A DNA stretch of 64,000 nucleotides from Malachius bipustulatus (taxonomy: Eukaryota > Arthropoda > Insecta > Coleoptera > Melyridae), in NCBI GenBank assembly GCA_910589415.1, contig OU342639.1:10610268-10674267 (forward strand), in the 5' to 3' direction. The notes beneath the pieces are model-generated. The model did no database searches, was not told where the DNA came from, and was given only the letters and a program-made list of their open reading frames with translations. This document shows positions 11,460 to 25,500 of this stretch, piece after piece. Within the stretch, counting starts at the first letter, position 1; each line of letters begins with the position of its first letter. The position numbers and the translations under genes are program-made.

Positions 11460-13556
11460 GTAGGTAAGCGTTGAAATAATTGAAACGCCTCAAATTTCTT
11501 GAATTTCTCGTAATTACGGAAACAATACTTAAAATAAAATTTTGCGTATATTATGTATAATTTAAGCAGCGAAGAATATTCGATTATTTCATTAAGAATT
11601 GAGTTTGAGTTGTATAGAGTTCACTGTTCAGGGTTCGAGGTGGTTCGAGGTTGACAGAGACAGAACAAAAGAGAAATAATTGACAAGACGGCTTGCACTT
11701 AGAATTCCTAATAGCAGCTCTACTCTATATGTAGTGGTACATGCGCAAACACTTTCATAATTAAAATCAACTATTATTTCTTTTAATAATTATTATTATA
11801 TCTGATAAATGTCGAAGTTCACGTACATTTTACGTATTTATGATAAAATCAATACACCATAAATTAAAAAAGTCTTCCACATATGTACTACATTATAAAC
11901 AAGACTGGCTTATTAAATATTAAATATAATACGCATATTATATAGGATGTAACTTAATCATAATGACAATAATATGTGAGTATAAATTTTGAAAGTATTA
12001 TGTCTGGACCAATCATTTAAGCTTATGGCCTTAAACTTTTTTTTTATGTTTTCACCAAAAATCTGGGAATTGCTCTGATATACCTATTAAAATAAATTCT
12101 GGTACAGATTAGCCCATTCTAATGATCCAAACATTAGAAACCAAACATTTAAGCCAATGTTTTTTATTATAGTGGCGTAGCTATATATTATATTGCTAAG
12201 TTCCAAAACAATTTTTAGAAAAAATGTTAATCTCAAAAGTTGTTTTTCACTCTCTATATAGTCTTCTCGGATTTAATAAAATTTGTGATAATAATTATGA
12301 TCTCGCAAAGCGTAGAAAATATTATAGGTAATTTGACAACAATTATTACCTTGGTGATAAAAATAATAAAAATAAAAATAAATTTCAGGAGATCAAATTA
12401 GCTAAACGCAAGATCCCCAAAATATGTAAAAAAAATCTTTGGTAGGTTATTATTTTTCTAAAGATAACATAAAAAAATAAAACATATTATTATTTAGTTC
12501 CGAGACTGTGCTTTTGTAACATAATACTTTTATACGCAATAAAGTTATTTGAATAGACGTCCTTGATGATTTTGTAAAACTTGTGGAAGCGTGACTTGTT
12601 CCGCGTAGTAGGTCGGTGGGAATTTATAATTTGGTATGAAAAGCTAGCTGCAACTTAGGTGTCAACATTGTTTTACATCAATTACAGTATCCAAAGTATA
12701 CACAATCATGAATGCTAAGAAATTTATTATAATAATTTGCTCAAATAAATAGAACAAAATATGTAAATAAAAATTTAAATTTAAACATTGTTTTTTATGT
12801 TCGAGGAGCGCGTGCGCTCTTTGATATTTTGATTGCTAAGATGCCAACTGTACGATAATTTACTTAGACACAGAATATTATTCTGTTTTATTACCAGTTC
12901 ATTAAACATTCTATAGGGATTTCGAAGGCTGAAATAACCAATTTGACAACGTTGGAGATGTTCTACAGCGCGCTCATGTTTCTGCGCAACAGCAACATCA
13001 ACAAAATGTGCCTTGAAATATTCTGATTGGACTAGAATCTCACATGACCTATGACGAACAAAGAAAGATGAAATAGGATGACTCTCCTTTTTACAAGAAT
13101 TACAAGTCTCGGCGCTGTTGTCAAGTCAATGTCAACCCCTTGTTGTGATTGTGAAATTAAATGTGAATTTGATGGCCTAGTCTCGTCTAGTCTGAGACTG
13201 CGTTGTTGTTGTTATTTATTTGATCTCATGTGTTTCGTGTGTTCTTTTCGATGACAGATTACTGTGTTATTAATGACATTAATGTTCGTTTTAAGTTTTG
13301 ATCGAGAACACGAGAAGCGTAAACTGTAAACATTCTCCACCAGAAAACACAAACAGTACGCTGGTAAGCTCCGTGCTACTAAATACAAATAAATAGTAAA
13401 TACTGCGGACCGATTTTGTGTGACCAGTCACGTACGCCGTTAAAAAAAAAACGAACTTCTACTTAGTCCCTTGCTGAATAATCACAATATAATTATTGCA
13501 AGTAAACTAAAGATTTTAAAAGTTAAACTACATAAATCTCAGCTGAAAGATCAAGA
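11460..13556. other. Intergenic region between divergent CAND1 and BNIP3
   Basis: About 2 kb separates the two divergent genes. It is AT-rich to about 12.9 kb and then richer in CG dinucleotides (12.9-13.5 kb), where the BNIP3 promoter and leader are expected. A CAGTGGCGTAGC-like motif is at 12170-12181. No other gene is seen. Confidence 0.5.
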
Positions 13557-13596
13557 ATGACATCCTCGAAGTCCAGCATAGAAGATCTTTTAGGAG
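13557..13596 (+). CDS. BNIP3: BNIP3 coding exon 1
   Basis: The exon encodes MTSSKSSIEDLLG plus the first base of Asp14 and stops at a GGAG/GTGAGT donor. The first in-frame ATG was chosen; the upstream leader has stops in frame. Confidence 0.82.
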
Positions 13597-16500
13597 GTGA
13601 GTGCGTTGTTTACTTTTTCATCTGGTAGTTCTGGTACGTCATGTTTGTATTTACCTATTAATTCAAAATATGGACATTCATATGTTCCGTGTACAGCTTT
13701 TAAATTTCCAGGGTATACCTAATACTTATTGATGAGATCATGATAGTCTTTAATTTCTCTCCATAAAAACGAATAATGAAATACCTAAATCGGATTTTTA
13801 ATTAGTTACGATCCCATACTTATATCCATTTATGATGTTGACAAAGTAGGTAGGTAGGTTGGTAGCTGTAGCTGATGCAAGCAAATAATGTGCAATTCTT
13901 TCTTTGTTTCATTAATCATTCATGAGATACTTGCATGCTCATCCTGCATGCTGCTATTTATTAGGTAGGTACTTAAAATTAGCTTTTGTGAGTTACTATT
14001 AGGTACCTACTGTGGAATATATAGGTAATTATATTATTATCCCGAGGTTAAAGAACTTTCAATTTGCTGTCCATTAAGTAAGTGAATATCTCCAGTCAGT
14101 ATCAATAAAATTATGCATATTTACTGAGACTGAGATGTGAGATCAGACTAAACAATAATAAATATAAACGTTTTATTTTAATCTGGAAAAGATTTTCAAG
14201 TGCTAAGGAAATCAAGTTTTGTTTTTTCTATCTCTGGCGGGTAGTTGACTTTATAAACATTTAGTTATATCTAATTATTGTGCAAATGGGAAAATTGAGG
14301 TGTTGTTTTTAATTTTGTAAATTCAAATAGTCTCCCGCTTACCTACATGTCTTGGCAATCAGAAGCTGTTTATAAAGTGTCCTTTCAATAAATTAATCAA
14401 ATAGGAAATAGGTACATTTAGCCATGGGCAAGATATTTCTCGTTATCTGCTGATGTTTTTGTTTTCGCCTGCTATGCTATAATTAAACATTGTTTACTTG
14501 GTTTTACATTATTAATTGTTTTGGTGCATTCTTTTCATATATGAATCAAAAGTAATAATAGGATACTTTAGGGCAGGTCATTAGATCCATATACCTAGAT
14601 GTCCCGAAATGCTACTTGAAAAAATAATGCCAAAAGCTTCTCTATAAACATTTTTTTTTTCAAAAACTCATAAACAAGGAAGTTATTATAGGCCTTCAAA
14701 TCAAAGTTGATTTTACAGTTTTTTTTTAGTGTAGATACGGATTTTATTTTTATTCAAATTTGGCACACTTACCACTGAATGTTTCTTTGCAGGCTTGGTC
14801 CAAATTAGACTTGAATCCCTCAAAGACAAAGGGGTTCAACTGTCCTTGACCTTCAAAACAGGGTTCACAACTATTTTCTTTTTTCTGATTTAATGACAGT
14901 TAATTGACAGACAGTTGATCGGGGACCCGACTTTGACTAAAAATTTCGACACTTTCGAACATCGAAGAAGAGTAGCTGACCTGAGTCTGTTTTACAGATA
15001 TTTTTATTTTATGGGAAGTGTTCAGAAGACATCTAGAACGACGCTTCTTAGCTTCTAACTCTAACCCACCCAGCACCCCTATTGGTCCCGAAAAAATTGA
15101 TGGAACTTAGGAGACGCGGATGTAAATATTTACCAAAAAGTAATGACAGTTCGCTATATGTGACAGTACGTCGCAAATGCTTCTTTTTCCAGATACGGGG
15201 TGTTATAGGTTTACTTAAAAACTGACGATTTATTTATTTGCTCTGAAACCGGTCGAGATATGCAAATGAAATTTGGTAGGTTTTAAGAGGAAGTTATTGC
15301 ACATTTTTTGCCATGCAATTAAGAATTTTATGTTCATTAGTATTCTGGTAATGATCTCAATTTTTTTTAAAGAAGAAAAATGGTATGTCACTTGAGATTT
15401 TTTGGTAAAACTGCTGTTTAGTTTTGTAAAACACCCCTCACATGCCCATTCCACTTTTTCCACTCGCGTCGCTCACAGCGTTGTCGTAAACAACTCGTTA
15501 CAAATAATATTTTAAAACACTTACTTGCTGCATTAACAGTGAGTATTATAAAGGCTCATTAAGTTAACGGGCAGATTGCCAGTACCATTTTAAAGCTAAT
15601 AATCGACATCAAATAACTTTTATTAACATTTTTGTAATCACTTTCATGTCAAGAATCACTAAATTGCTATATTTTCCACCTATGGACGATACATTTTCTA
15701 GAAACGGCCCCAGAAATATGCCCGTTAACTTAATGAGCCTTTACAATACCCGCTGTAAGTCAGGTGTCTTTGGTCATGGTAGGGTTTTTCTCTTTTAAAT
15801 GTCCGTAAAATGAAAAAAAAAACCTACCCTGACCAAAGACCTGACTTACCGAGCGTTATCGTCTCAATAATAATTAATTTTAATTATAACGAGAATGCCG
15901 GCTGGGCCTAGTAGTAATATTTTTATTTACAATACGTAAGTAGGTACACATAAACAGACGAGTTGCATTTTCCTTGGCCAGAGCTAGCAGCAGCTGTTTG
16001 TCCGAGAATGTCTGCAGAACGTAGTAGAACGAATAGCATGTGGCAACGCTGAGAGGAGTCAGCCGGTCGCGAGCAGACAACATGTAGTGGGGGTAATAGA
16101 GGGGTGTTTTGGAAAGCTAAACAGCAGTATTACCCCCTGTATAGAACCGCTTTGGAATAGTATTTCAAGCGAAGTGCTTCCCGAGGAATACAATCTGCAA
16201 TCTGCAACGATTCAAATTTAGAGTGAATCGGCATCTCCGCTCATGCACCGCTCCCAGAGCTTCATAGGGATTTCCCAGCAGTTACAATTACAATTACAAT
16301 TACAAATTTCTTTATTGTACTTGAATTACAACAGTCATTGCTCAGTACAACAACGTCATTACAGAAATTATAAAAACAAACATAAAGACAAACAGTAAAA
16401 ATTTAAAACACACAGCATGTCAACATAACGCCGGGAACAGTGAGGGTCGAGACGCGGAGAGACACCAAAGAAATCAGTTCTCGATCGAGGCATAGTTCCA

Positions 16501-19500
16501 TCTCTATGATAAGGATGGATCAAGGCTTTGAGTTTTAGGTGTTTTAATATCAGACTGCAGGTAGGGATGGGGGGTGGAAGGACAGTATATCAGAGGTAGT
16601 GTAGGGTTCCAATTCCGTGAGATGTTTCCGGAGATACGCACTGTACGCTGAGAACCCAACAGTTGCAGGATCTATTTTGAAGTGGTTCAGGTATTTGATA
16701 GATGCGTACGTGAATGTCCTTTCTGAAGACGACAGATGGTGTGTAGGAGGTTTAAACAAATTGAACCTGGTACTGTAGTGATGGGTGAATCGGTAAGGTA
16801 AAAGTCTATCCTGATTTTTGTGGATCAGTTTGAGCAGAGAGAAGACATACAAAGCAGGCACGGTAAGAAGTCCAAGCCGCCTGAAATGGCTTCTGCATGA
16901 CTGCTGCATTGACAAGCCTGTCAGGACCCTAATCGCTCTCTTTTGAAGAAGAAAAACCCTTCGCAGAGATCTCTCAGACCCACCCCAGACGGCCAGCCCA
17001 TAATTCACGTGGCTGATGAAATGCCCATAATAAGCAAAGAGAAGAACCTCAGGGGACACCGTGTGCTGAAGGCGTCTAAGAAGGAAGCAGACACTAGCAA
17101 GACGACGGCACAAATGATCTGTGTGAGCCGACCAGTTTAGGTTCTGGTCGATGAGGAAGCCCAAAAACTTCACCACGCCCTTCGGCTCGATCAAGGCACC
17201 ATCGGTGGGTATGGAGGGTAAAGGTGGAAGACGTGATCGGCTAGAGTGAAAATCAATCAGCTCCGTTTTGTCTAAGTTGAGTTTTAGTTCATTGGCCCTG
17301 AGCCATAAACTTGCTCTTTTCAACGGGAGTTGAATGGTATCTATCAGACTAGGAAGATACCTAGTTTGCCTGGTTTTATCCTAATAAGAATTGTTGTATC
17401 ATCACCATAGTTAACACAGAGTGAATTTGGGGAGGTAATTTTGGGGCCCAGATCGTTAATGAAGATAAGAAAAAGAAGTGGACCGAGAACACTACCCTGT
17501 GGCACCCCAGAGGAGACTGGAGCAAAAGGTGATCGCACAGGTCGGCCATCAGACCCAGTAATCTGAACCGCCTGTGTTCTTCCCTGTAGGCAAGCTGGTA
17601 AACCAAGAAAGGGGCAATCCACGAACTCCGACATTCTCCAGTTTCCGAAGGAGGCACTCGTGGCACACACTGTCGAAGGCATTGGAGAGATCCAAAAGCC
17701 AGCCCACAGTGCGCATCCCCTCCTCCAAACCCTGAGATATGAAGTCCGTAAGCTCCACAAGAGCCGTATGGGTAGATCTGTTTTTAAGAAAACCATGCTG
17801 GGAGCGGGAAAGGATCTTTGTTTTGTCTAGAAAGTCAATAAGACGAGATGAGACAAGGGATTCAAGAATTTTATCAAATACCGATAGTAGACTAATTGGT
17901 CGGTAGTTTTCAGGGTTTTTGACGTCGCCCTTTTTAAAAATAGGCTTAACTAACGCTGCTTTGAGATCTTCGGGGAATACACCAGTCTGAAAGGAGCTGT
18001 TGTAAATTTCTGATAATGGCTGAGCAAGCTCAGCAGTGCAATACCTGGCAACAAAGGAGGGAATCTCGTCCAAGCCCGAAGACTTCTTACTTTTAAACCT
18101 GGAAACTATTTCTATAATTTCCCGAGGTGACGTCGGAAAAAATACGAAGGAAGAAGAGGCGTGTGTTGACATGTTGGATCCGTGGGTGTGACTATATGTG
18201 GGAGAGTCATTTGAAAGAAAGACGGAATTGAGCATCTCTGTCATTTCTTCAGGATCAGTCGTCACCTTGTTTCGGTACTCAAGTTCTAAGATTTTATGAG
18301 AAGTGTTTATTGACTTGCATTGGTTGTTTATGAGGGTCCATCCTGCTTTGATGGGATTTTCAGATTCACTGATAAAGACGTCGTTACAGCGCTTGGTCTC
18401 CTGCCTCACCAGGTACCCAAACCGTCGCTTTAGGCTGCACAGCTGAGTTCTGAACAGCTGGTTGGACGTGTTTATTAAAGGATTTAGGAGATTAATCGTG
18501 TCGTATAGTTGACGAATTTCAGAGGTGAGCCACTTGGGACTGGAGAGTCTAGGCCCATGAACTCTACATCTCCTACAGTGCATGTGCCTTTTCAATAAAT
18601 AAATAATTAAGTAATGATTCAACAATTGAAAAACATGAGAACATTTTCGAAAAAGGTGCTCTTGTTCGATAAAACGATCTCTTTGGCTTTATGTTTCAAG
18701 TAAAGTTTGGAGCAAGGATGCAAAGCAATGTTCAGCAATAAGTGGGCCAGTTTTGAAAAAAAAATTGTACACTAAAAAAATTAAAAAAATCAATTTTGAA
18801 GGCCCATGACTTTCTTATTTGTGAGTTTTAGAAAGAAGTTTATAGATACTTTTGGCAATATTTTATCAAGTAGAATCACCACTTTAATTTTTTCGCACAA
18901 TTTCCGGATATTTGTTTTATTGTTCAACGATTCACAGCTGGATTGTTACTGCAAACACCATGTTTTAATTCATAGTAAATTTGAATATATTTTTACAACA
19001 TTACGACATACTAGGGATTTATTACTATTCGCTGACAAGATACAGGCTGTTTTGTTAAAAAAACAAAATAAATCGAAATGTGAGGAGAATTCTTATCAAT
19101 TAAAATAACTTCAAGGCGAATGATGCGAATCAAACTAAAAAATTAAGTTATTCCTTATTTTTATCTTGAAAACCCTTATCCAACAAAAAACTTATCCGAA
19201 TCGGAATGATTATCTTAAAATTTATCGTTACCAAGAGATTTAAGGTGAAAAATACAATGAAATGTCAGTAAGAGGATAATTCATTATTGGCAAAAAAAGT
19301 GTGGGTTGCTTTAAAAAAAATATGATGACGTCACAGCACAGCTCAAAAATGTGATTTGATACAAAAATTATTTTTATGTTGATAAATGCTAATCTGAGAT
19401 TGCAAACTTCTGCTTGTTAGTGCCCCTAAATCCTTTAAATAATGCTTTAAAATGATCTGCGGATCATTTCTTGTTGGACATTTACTTCTCTGAAATGTTT

Positions 19501-22500
19501 GAATGTTTCTTGGACGAGTTTTCCAAGATCCCCACTCTAGACAAGGCCCCACCACAATTATTCGCAATTTGGTCCAATAATAATCAGGCAAGATCTGGAC
19601 TTGCCTGTTTCTCGAGCTAAATTGGTTGAACGGGCAAGTCCCTTTCATCATATTGTTACGGGTCTCACAATAATAAATCACCACCACTAAAGTCTGCAAA
19701 TTCCTTTATTGTCTTATTGACTTAACACAAGTTATATAACCTCTAATTCTAAATAATCAAACACACACAGCTGTTCTCTTATCTCCACTCACAGATACTA
19801 CACCACTTGTCTATTCTTTATAATCCGCTATACTGATACTGCCATTACTGGCTTCCTTACTATACTTCACTTCACTGCTGCTCTGTCTATACTTCAGCTT
19901 TCACTAGTCACTTCCAAGATACTACTTCCAGCCACACGCAGGTTCTTATATAGTCCCCCGACGCACCATCGAAACAGTAGGCACATTCTCGTAGACTGTG
20001 ATCGAAGAACTCGTAGAACTCACAACGGCTGTCAACGCGTCATTCCAGAGACCTGCGTCGAACTGTCAAGAACGTGTCATTGACTAACCCATTATAAAAA
20101 AAATAAACGTAAACATACAAAATGGTGAAACTGGAATTTCAAGAAACTAATAGAATTTTTCCAGAGTGGTCTCTTTATAATATTTTCACTAATATGCCAC
20201 GGACTTTCCTGATTCTTGCACCAAGAAACGCCCAACGTCGATCTTTATGAATAGAGATGTTTAACTCATTTTATGTAAAAAAAAATGGACTTGTCTGGTT
20301 CTTGCACCAAGGGCTTCAATGGCTCCCCCATTTTTGAGAACAAGAACTTTTTAATCCCTACAAAGTTATAAGTATGTCCAACCAAATGAAACGTAAACCA
20401 TCATTTTTTTTTTCAAAATGGCGGGCACATGACACCCATGGCATTCTTTGTTTGATTATCCACAGAATTAAAATTGAACCTTTACTCGGAGTAGGTCAGA
20501 ATCGGTCTACTCTTGAGATTCTCTTCACAGGCAAACTGCCACAATACTTATACGGCTCCCTTTCCATAGAAGAGTCGCTCCATAGGAGACCAATCATCCA
20601 AAGAAAATCAAACGACAAAGTCAAATAGTAGAAACCAAAAGGCCTTTAAAAATGTAACGAAAATCCTCCTTTAAATTGTATACGTAGGTACTTTGAATAA
20701 TGTACCTTCCTTCTTATTTCTCACAACATAGAACGCATCCTGAGGTACGCCGTTTTAAATTACTATTATCCTAAAACTGGCTAGCTTGAAAACTTAGAGA
20801 CACCGACCCCGATGATTCTTCTTTCAAAATCTCAAAACGAACAATACCTCATACGGAAACGATTATTCGCATCTTTTTTCTAGCTTGACATTCCACCTTT
20901 CATCAATTGCCTGTCTCTGCCTGACTAATCTTCGCCCCTGGACTAGAAAACCGACCCCTTGTTCGCTCAAAAGCAGAGGGAAAATAATATAAATTTACCC
21001 CAACTATGTTTGAAAATAATTTAATCTTTTTATGAAAGTGGTAGTAGTTGTATAGGTAGTTAAATTTGAAATTTGTCCTGAAATTTATACTACAAGGTCC
21101 TATTTAATTTGTTTTATTTATTGTTTTATTTTATGAGCACACAGCTATCTGTAATAAATTATCAATATACCAAGGTAATTAATGTTAGTTGGTAAACTAT
21201 AGCTGTTGTTTATAAACTAACTTGGAAAATTCAAGGATGTATAGGATTTGAATTGAAGATAGTCTTTTTAAACATGTGAAAATCACAATTTTTTTTTGAA
21301 AGCAGTGTACATAGAACGGCTCAACTGTCCTTTGCTTGAGTTTTCCTGTACTTTGGTAGGTATAGAATTTTTTTTTTATGTAATTTTTAATCACCAATTA
21401 AAATATTACATGAAAAGCTAAGGGATCTACATCTTGACCTTGAGCTATTCTTGATGTATACCTACATCTGCTTTCAAATTTGAGAAAAATTTGCTAACCA
21501 AAGCCCAAACCCAACAAGCTGATATTACACTGTATAAACGTTAATAGGCTTTTCTATCACGTTTCTTTTGATTTATGAATTAATGTGAGTGAGTTAATGA
21601 GTGAATTGAGATTATTATTATGGAATGAATGAAACACATGAAAAACGGTCTATCTTCCAACCTTTATTCTCTCGTTTTTCTGGTTAGTTTCGTTTTGCTC
21701 CCACCTGTTTAGTTACAGGTTGCCAAGTGGTGCAATTGATCTTGAAATATAGATAGATACATACAGAAAATTTCTATGATAATACAATACATATACATAT
21801 TTGAAGAACAGTTTGCCAAAAAAGATGCGGTCACATCCGCGGCTCCTACAGTTTCACTATGGTACCTACATAGGGGTGGAGAACATACCTATAGTAACAC
21901 CAGGAAGGTATTTATTTGCTGTGCAAATGAAAGGGAAGGCCACAAAACTGCTTTAAAAACCAATTTTGAGAGTGCAAAGAAAGTACAGTCCTGACACAAG
22001 CGCGAAGTAAATAGCACTAGTCTCAATGTAATTAAAGATGTATCCACTTACAACACAATGCGAGCGCTTCCAAATGTATACAGTCCCGTATTCGCATCAT
22101 ATCCGCTTTTTCATATCGTGAAAAGACCACAGGAATTGATGCAATGACTTTTTGAATATAAATGCAAAATAAATGCAAAATTCAAAATAAAAACCGTGCT
22201 ACTGTTAATCTTGAAGATTTTCCTTGCCCTGAAAGTGAAAAAAAAAAATAGAAATTCGATCGTAGTGCCAAAGAGGTCTTAGTTGTGACCTTAATATTAG
22301 TTTGCAATGGCTGTTGTTAGTTTCTTACCCACCCAGAACCCCTATTTCGCTCATCGGTCCCGAAAAAATTGATGAAACTTAGGAGCCGCGGATGTATATA
22401 ATTACCAAAGATGCCTCTCAAGCACAGCTAACTCTAGCTGACCAGATTCCAATGACTCCTCCTAGTAAAACCCGGAGCACTTCAAAACCCACAAAGCCCG

Positions 22501-25500
22501 CTAGCATACCAGAGAACGCTCATGAATCTTGTTTTTTTTTTAAAACAGCTACGATAATAGCAACCCATACTTAGAGAGCCAAAAATTCACTAAGCACATT
22601 AAGTCAACATACTCTGAGTCACTAAACAACCTCACACTTGAAGAGCTTTCTATCGTCCTGTCCACCTGCAAAAATTCTGCTGTGGACCCGGACGACATCC
22701 CCTTTATCTTCCTCAAGAATCTTCCACGAGCCAGTCTTAATAAACTACTGGAACTGTACAATAAAATATGAACATATTAAAAATTCTCAACACTGTGGCG
22801 ACAGCCTATCATACTACCTTTCAAACAAGGCGATTGCATTTCAACTGATCCGAAATCATACTGACCAATCTTTCTGACTTGCACGATGTGCAAGCTCGTA
22901 GAAAAAAATGATACACAAACGCCTAGTTTGGTATTTTGAACGATATAGGCTCCTGGATCAAGCCCAGTCTGGATGCCGACCCCATCGCAGAACGACAGAT
23001 AACCTCGTAGCATTTCAAGCAGACATAGCCGACGTTTTCACGGGAAAACAAGATGTTGTAGCTGTAATCTTCGATATAGAGAGTGCATTCTATGCTACCT
23101 GGAGATTCGTCATCAAGAACCTAGAAGAAATAAACCTGTCAGGAAATATGCTATTTTACATAGCAAAGTTCCTGATGAACAGATCGTCCAAAGTGCTTGC
23201 GAATGGGAAAGAGTCTCATTCTTTTATACTCGAGAGCGGGGTCCCTCAAGGCTCAGTAGTGAGTACTACCTTGTTTATCTTAGCAGTTGATATTCGCTCC
23301 ACCAAGGCCACCACTTAAACATTTACTGTATGCAGATGACATTACTCTTTATTGTTCTGTGAAAAATACTTCGACTACTTGCGATCTACTCCAACACTGC
23401 ATAGACCATGTAACTCATTCGTCACAAAAACCAAAGTTATAGAATTTAGTAGAATAAGTAAAGTCAGCCGTCCCTTCTATTACACTAAATGGTACCCGTC
23501 TGCAAGTGACGGACAACATTAAACTACTTGGATTGATCTTCGATAGCATACTACCTTGGAAAACATCACATACAATATCTCCAGCGCAGCTGCCTAGCTC
23601 GTCTGAACATCCTTAAAGTACTATCACATCATCAGTGGGGAGCAGAAGAGCAAGTCCTTCTCGGAATATAAAGAGCTCTGATATGCTCAAAATTGGATTA
23701 TGGCAGTCTGGTCTACTCCTCTGCTAGCAAGACCAATCTGAAGAGTCTATCGAAGATCGAGTCTCTTTACGTTGAAGCACACGAACAGCCATTTTTGCTT
23801 CGCCGAGAACAGGTCCTCTTGTCCTATTCAGTCAGAGTATCTGCTAACCCTAATAATCCCGTCCACAGTATACTCACCACCGATATATCGCCCAATAACC
23901 CTCCAAAAAAGCTACTATCTGTGCTGTTAGGAGATTGTGACGGTCTTGGCAACAAGGCGCGTGACTGACAGCACAAGTACAGTAATGGCGACTGTGAGAT
24001 GCTCCTAAAAGTTGTTCAATAAAACTTATTATTTATCACTTGTGAATTGTGTTACGTTTCTTTATTCCTCTACAGAGTAATCTCTAAGACTATTATTATC
24101 AATAATAGTACATGGTGGCAGCGGTGGGATACAAATGATGATCGAAATCGAAAGGTACGCTAACGCCTTGCTGTTATGTAATATGACGCAGTAGACGCGT
24201 CATTTCTAAATAAGTGAATTTTTATTTAAAATTACTATTAACCGTTCGTAAATTGAAGTTTAAAAATGCCGGATGAGGAGATAGCGGGTCCAAGTAACCC
24301 CATTATAAATGTACCGGTTCAGTTTTCCCCGCCTGATAAATTTAGTTTCGTGAATCCAGTTTCATGGCCCCAATGGAGGAAGCGCTTCGAACGTTATATG
24401 TCAGTCTCTGGACAAATCACGAAATCAAACGAAGAAAAGATCAACAGTTTAATGTACATTATGGGAGAAGAATCAGAAGAGATACTACTTCAATTTTCAC
24501 AAATACCGGTAACATACGAAGAAACTTTGGAAAGTTTTGAGAGACATTTTATCCCCAGGAGAAACGTCATATTCGAGAGATTCAAATTTAATTCGAGAGT
24601 TCAAGCACCGGGTGAGTCCATTGAAGCATACATTACCAGTTTACATAGCTTAGTTGAAAACTGCGATTATGGAACGTTGAAAGAACAGTTAATCAGAGAT
24701 CGAATTGTTGTCGGTATGAGAGACGTTAAAACCAGCGAAAGATTACAATTAAAAGAAGATCTCACTCTACAAGAATGCGTTACTATTGCGAAACAGGCTG
24801 AATTGCAAGCTAGTCAGAGTCGGGAGATACAGGAGAGACAAGATGGGAGGAGCAACTATGCTTCAGAGGTTACAGCAGCTGTGATCCAAGCTGGTCAAAG
24901 TCAAGGTCGTAGGAGATACTTCCAGCAAAGTAGTTCCAGTGCTGCTGGATCAGCCAATGCTGCACCAACTGCAGATAAATTGTCATATTATCAGAAAAGT
25001 CGCAGTGATGAAGAAAATAATGGGCACAATAATAGACCAGTAGATAATAAGTGCAGCTTTTGCGGATACCAATGGCACTTTCGTGAACGTTGTCCAGCAA
25101 ATAGGTCTGTTTGTAATAACTGTAAGAAACGGGGACACTGGGCAGCAGTCTGCAGGAATACAAAGGTCAGATCCATGTATTGCGATAATAGTTATAGTGA
25201 AGAAGGACAGGATAGATCAAGCGACTATACCGAGAAAGTAGATAGAACAGGAAATAATAATTACTTAGGTTCCATAGAGTTACTCCATGTAGCTGCATAT
25301 ACAAACGCTAAGGAATGGTTAGTGAATATTTATATAACTGAGTTGGGAAAAGAAGTAAGCTTCCTAGTTGATACGGGCGCAGATATTACTTGCTTGCCAA
25401 ATACTTTCTTGAATTCCTATTTGTTAGAAAAGTTACGTCCTTGTACAAAAATTGTAACCGGTCCGTCTGGCGTCAAATTGGATATAGCAGGGACGGTACA

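Larger units (their letters stand above)
10675..11460 (-). promoter_or_regulatory. Cand1: CAND1 5' region and leader
   Basis: On the minus strand an acceptor (TTGCAG) at about 11001 starts the exon that carries the ATG. Upstream, a GTAAGT at about 11315 is a plausible donor of an untranslated first exon. That exon may contain the stretch ATGGCGACGAGCGAAAGG near 11307, whose frame closes quickly. Transcription would start around 11320-11460. This is inferred; no TATA box is obvious. Confidence 0.4.
15404..16134. mobile_element. hAT-like MITE family A, copy 2, split by MITE B
   Basis: The ends are GGTAAAACTGCTGTTTAG and CTAAACAGCAGTATTACC. The body matches copy 1 at 9768-10218, for example TTTTTCCACTCGCGTCGCTC and GCATGTGGCAACGCTGAG. 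It is longer because MITE B (15537-15755) is inserted and because it keeps a segment near 15483-15530. No 8 bp duplication is visible, so the ends may have mutated or rearranged. Confidence 0.8.
14595..18880. repeat. Long inverted repeats flanking nested insertions
   Basis: The left arm (about 14595-14860) and right arm (about 18640-18875) are inverted diverged copies. Both contain CTACTTGA, AATGCCAAAAGC or its counterpart, TCTATAAAC, GGCCTTCAAA, TTTTTTTTAGTGTA and TTTCTTTGCA-like blocks in the same order. The interval between them is occupied by MITE A copy 2 and two LINE pieces, so this may be one older inverted-repeat element split by later insertions. Ends and target duplication are not resolved. 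Confidence 0.5.

Noticed and set aside
11300..13560. A shared bidirectional promoter for CAND1 and BNIP3
   Set aside because: About 2 kb separates the inferred 5' ends, which is too far to claim a shared core promoter from sequence alone.
24870..25176. Minus-strand frames within the Gypsy gag region
   Set aside because: They are shadows of the intact plus-strand gag-pol.
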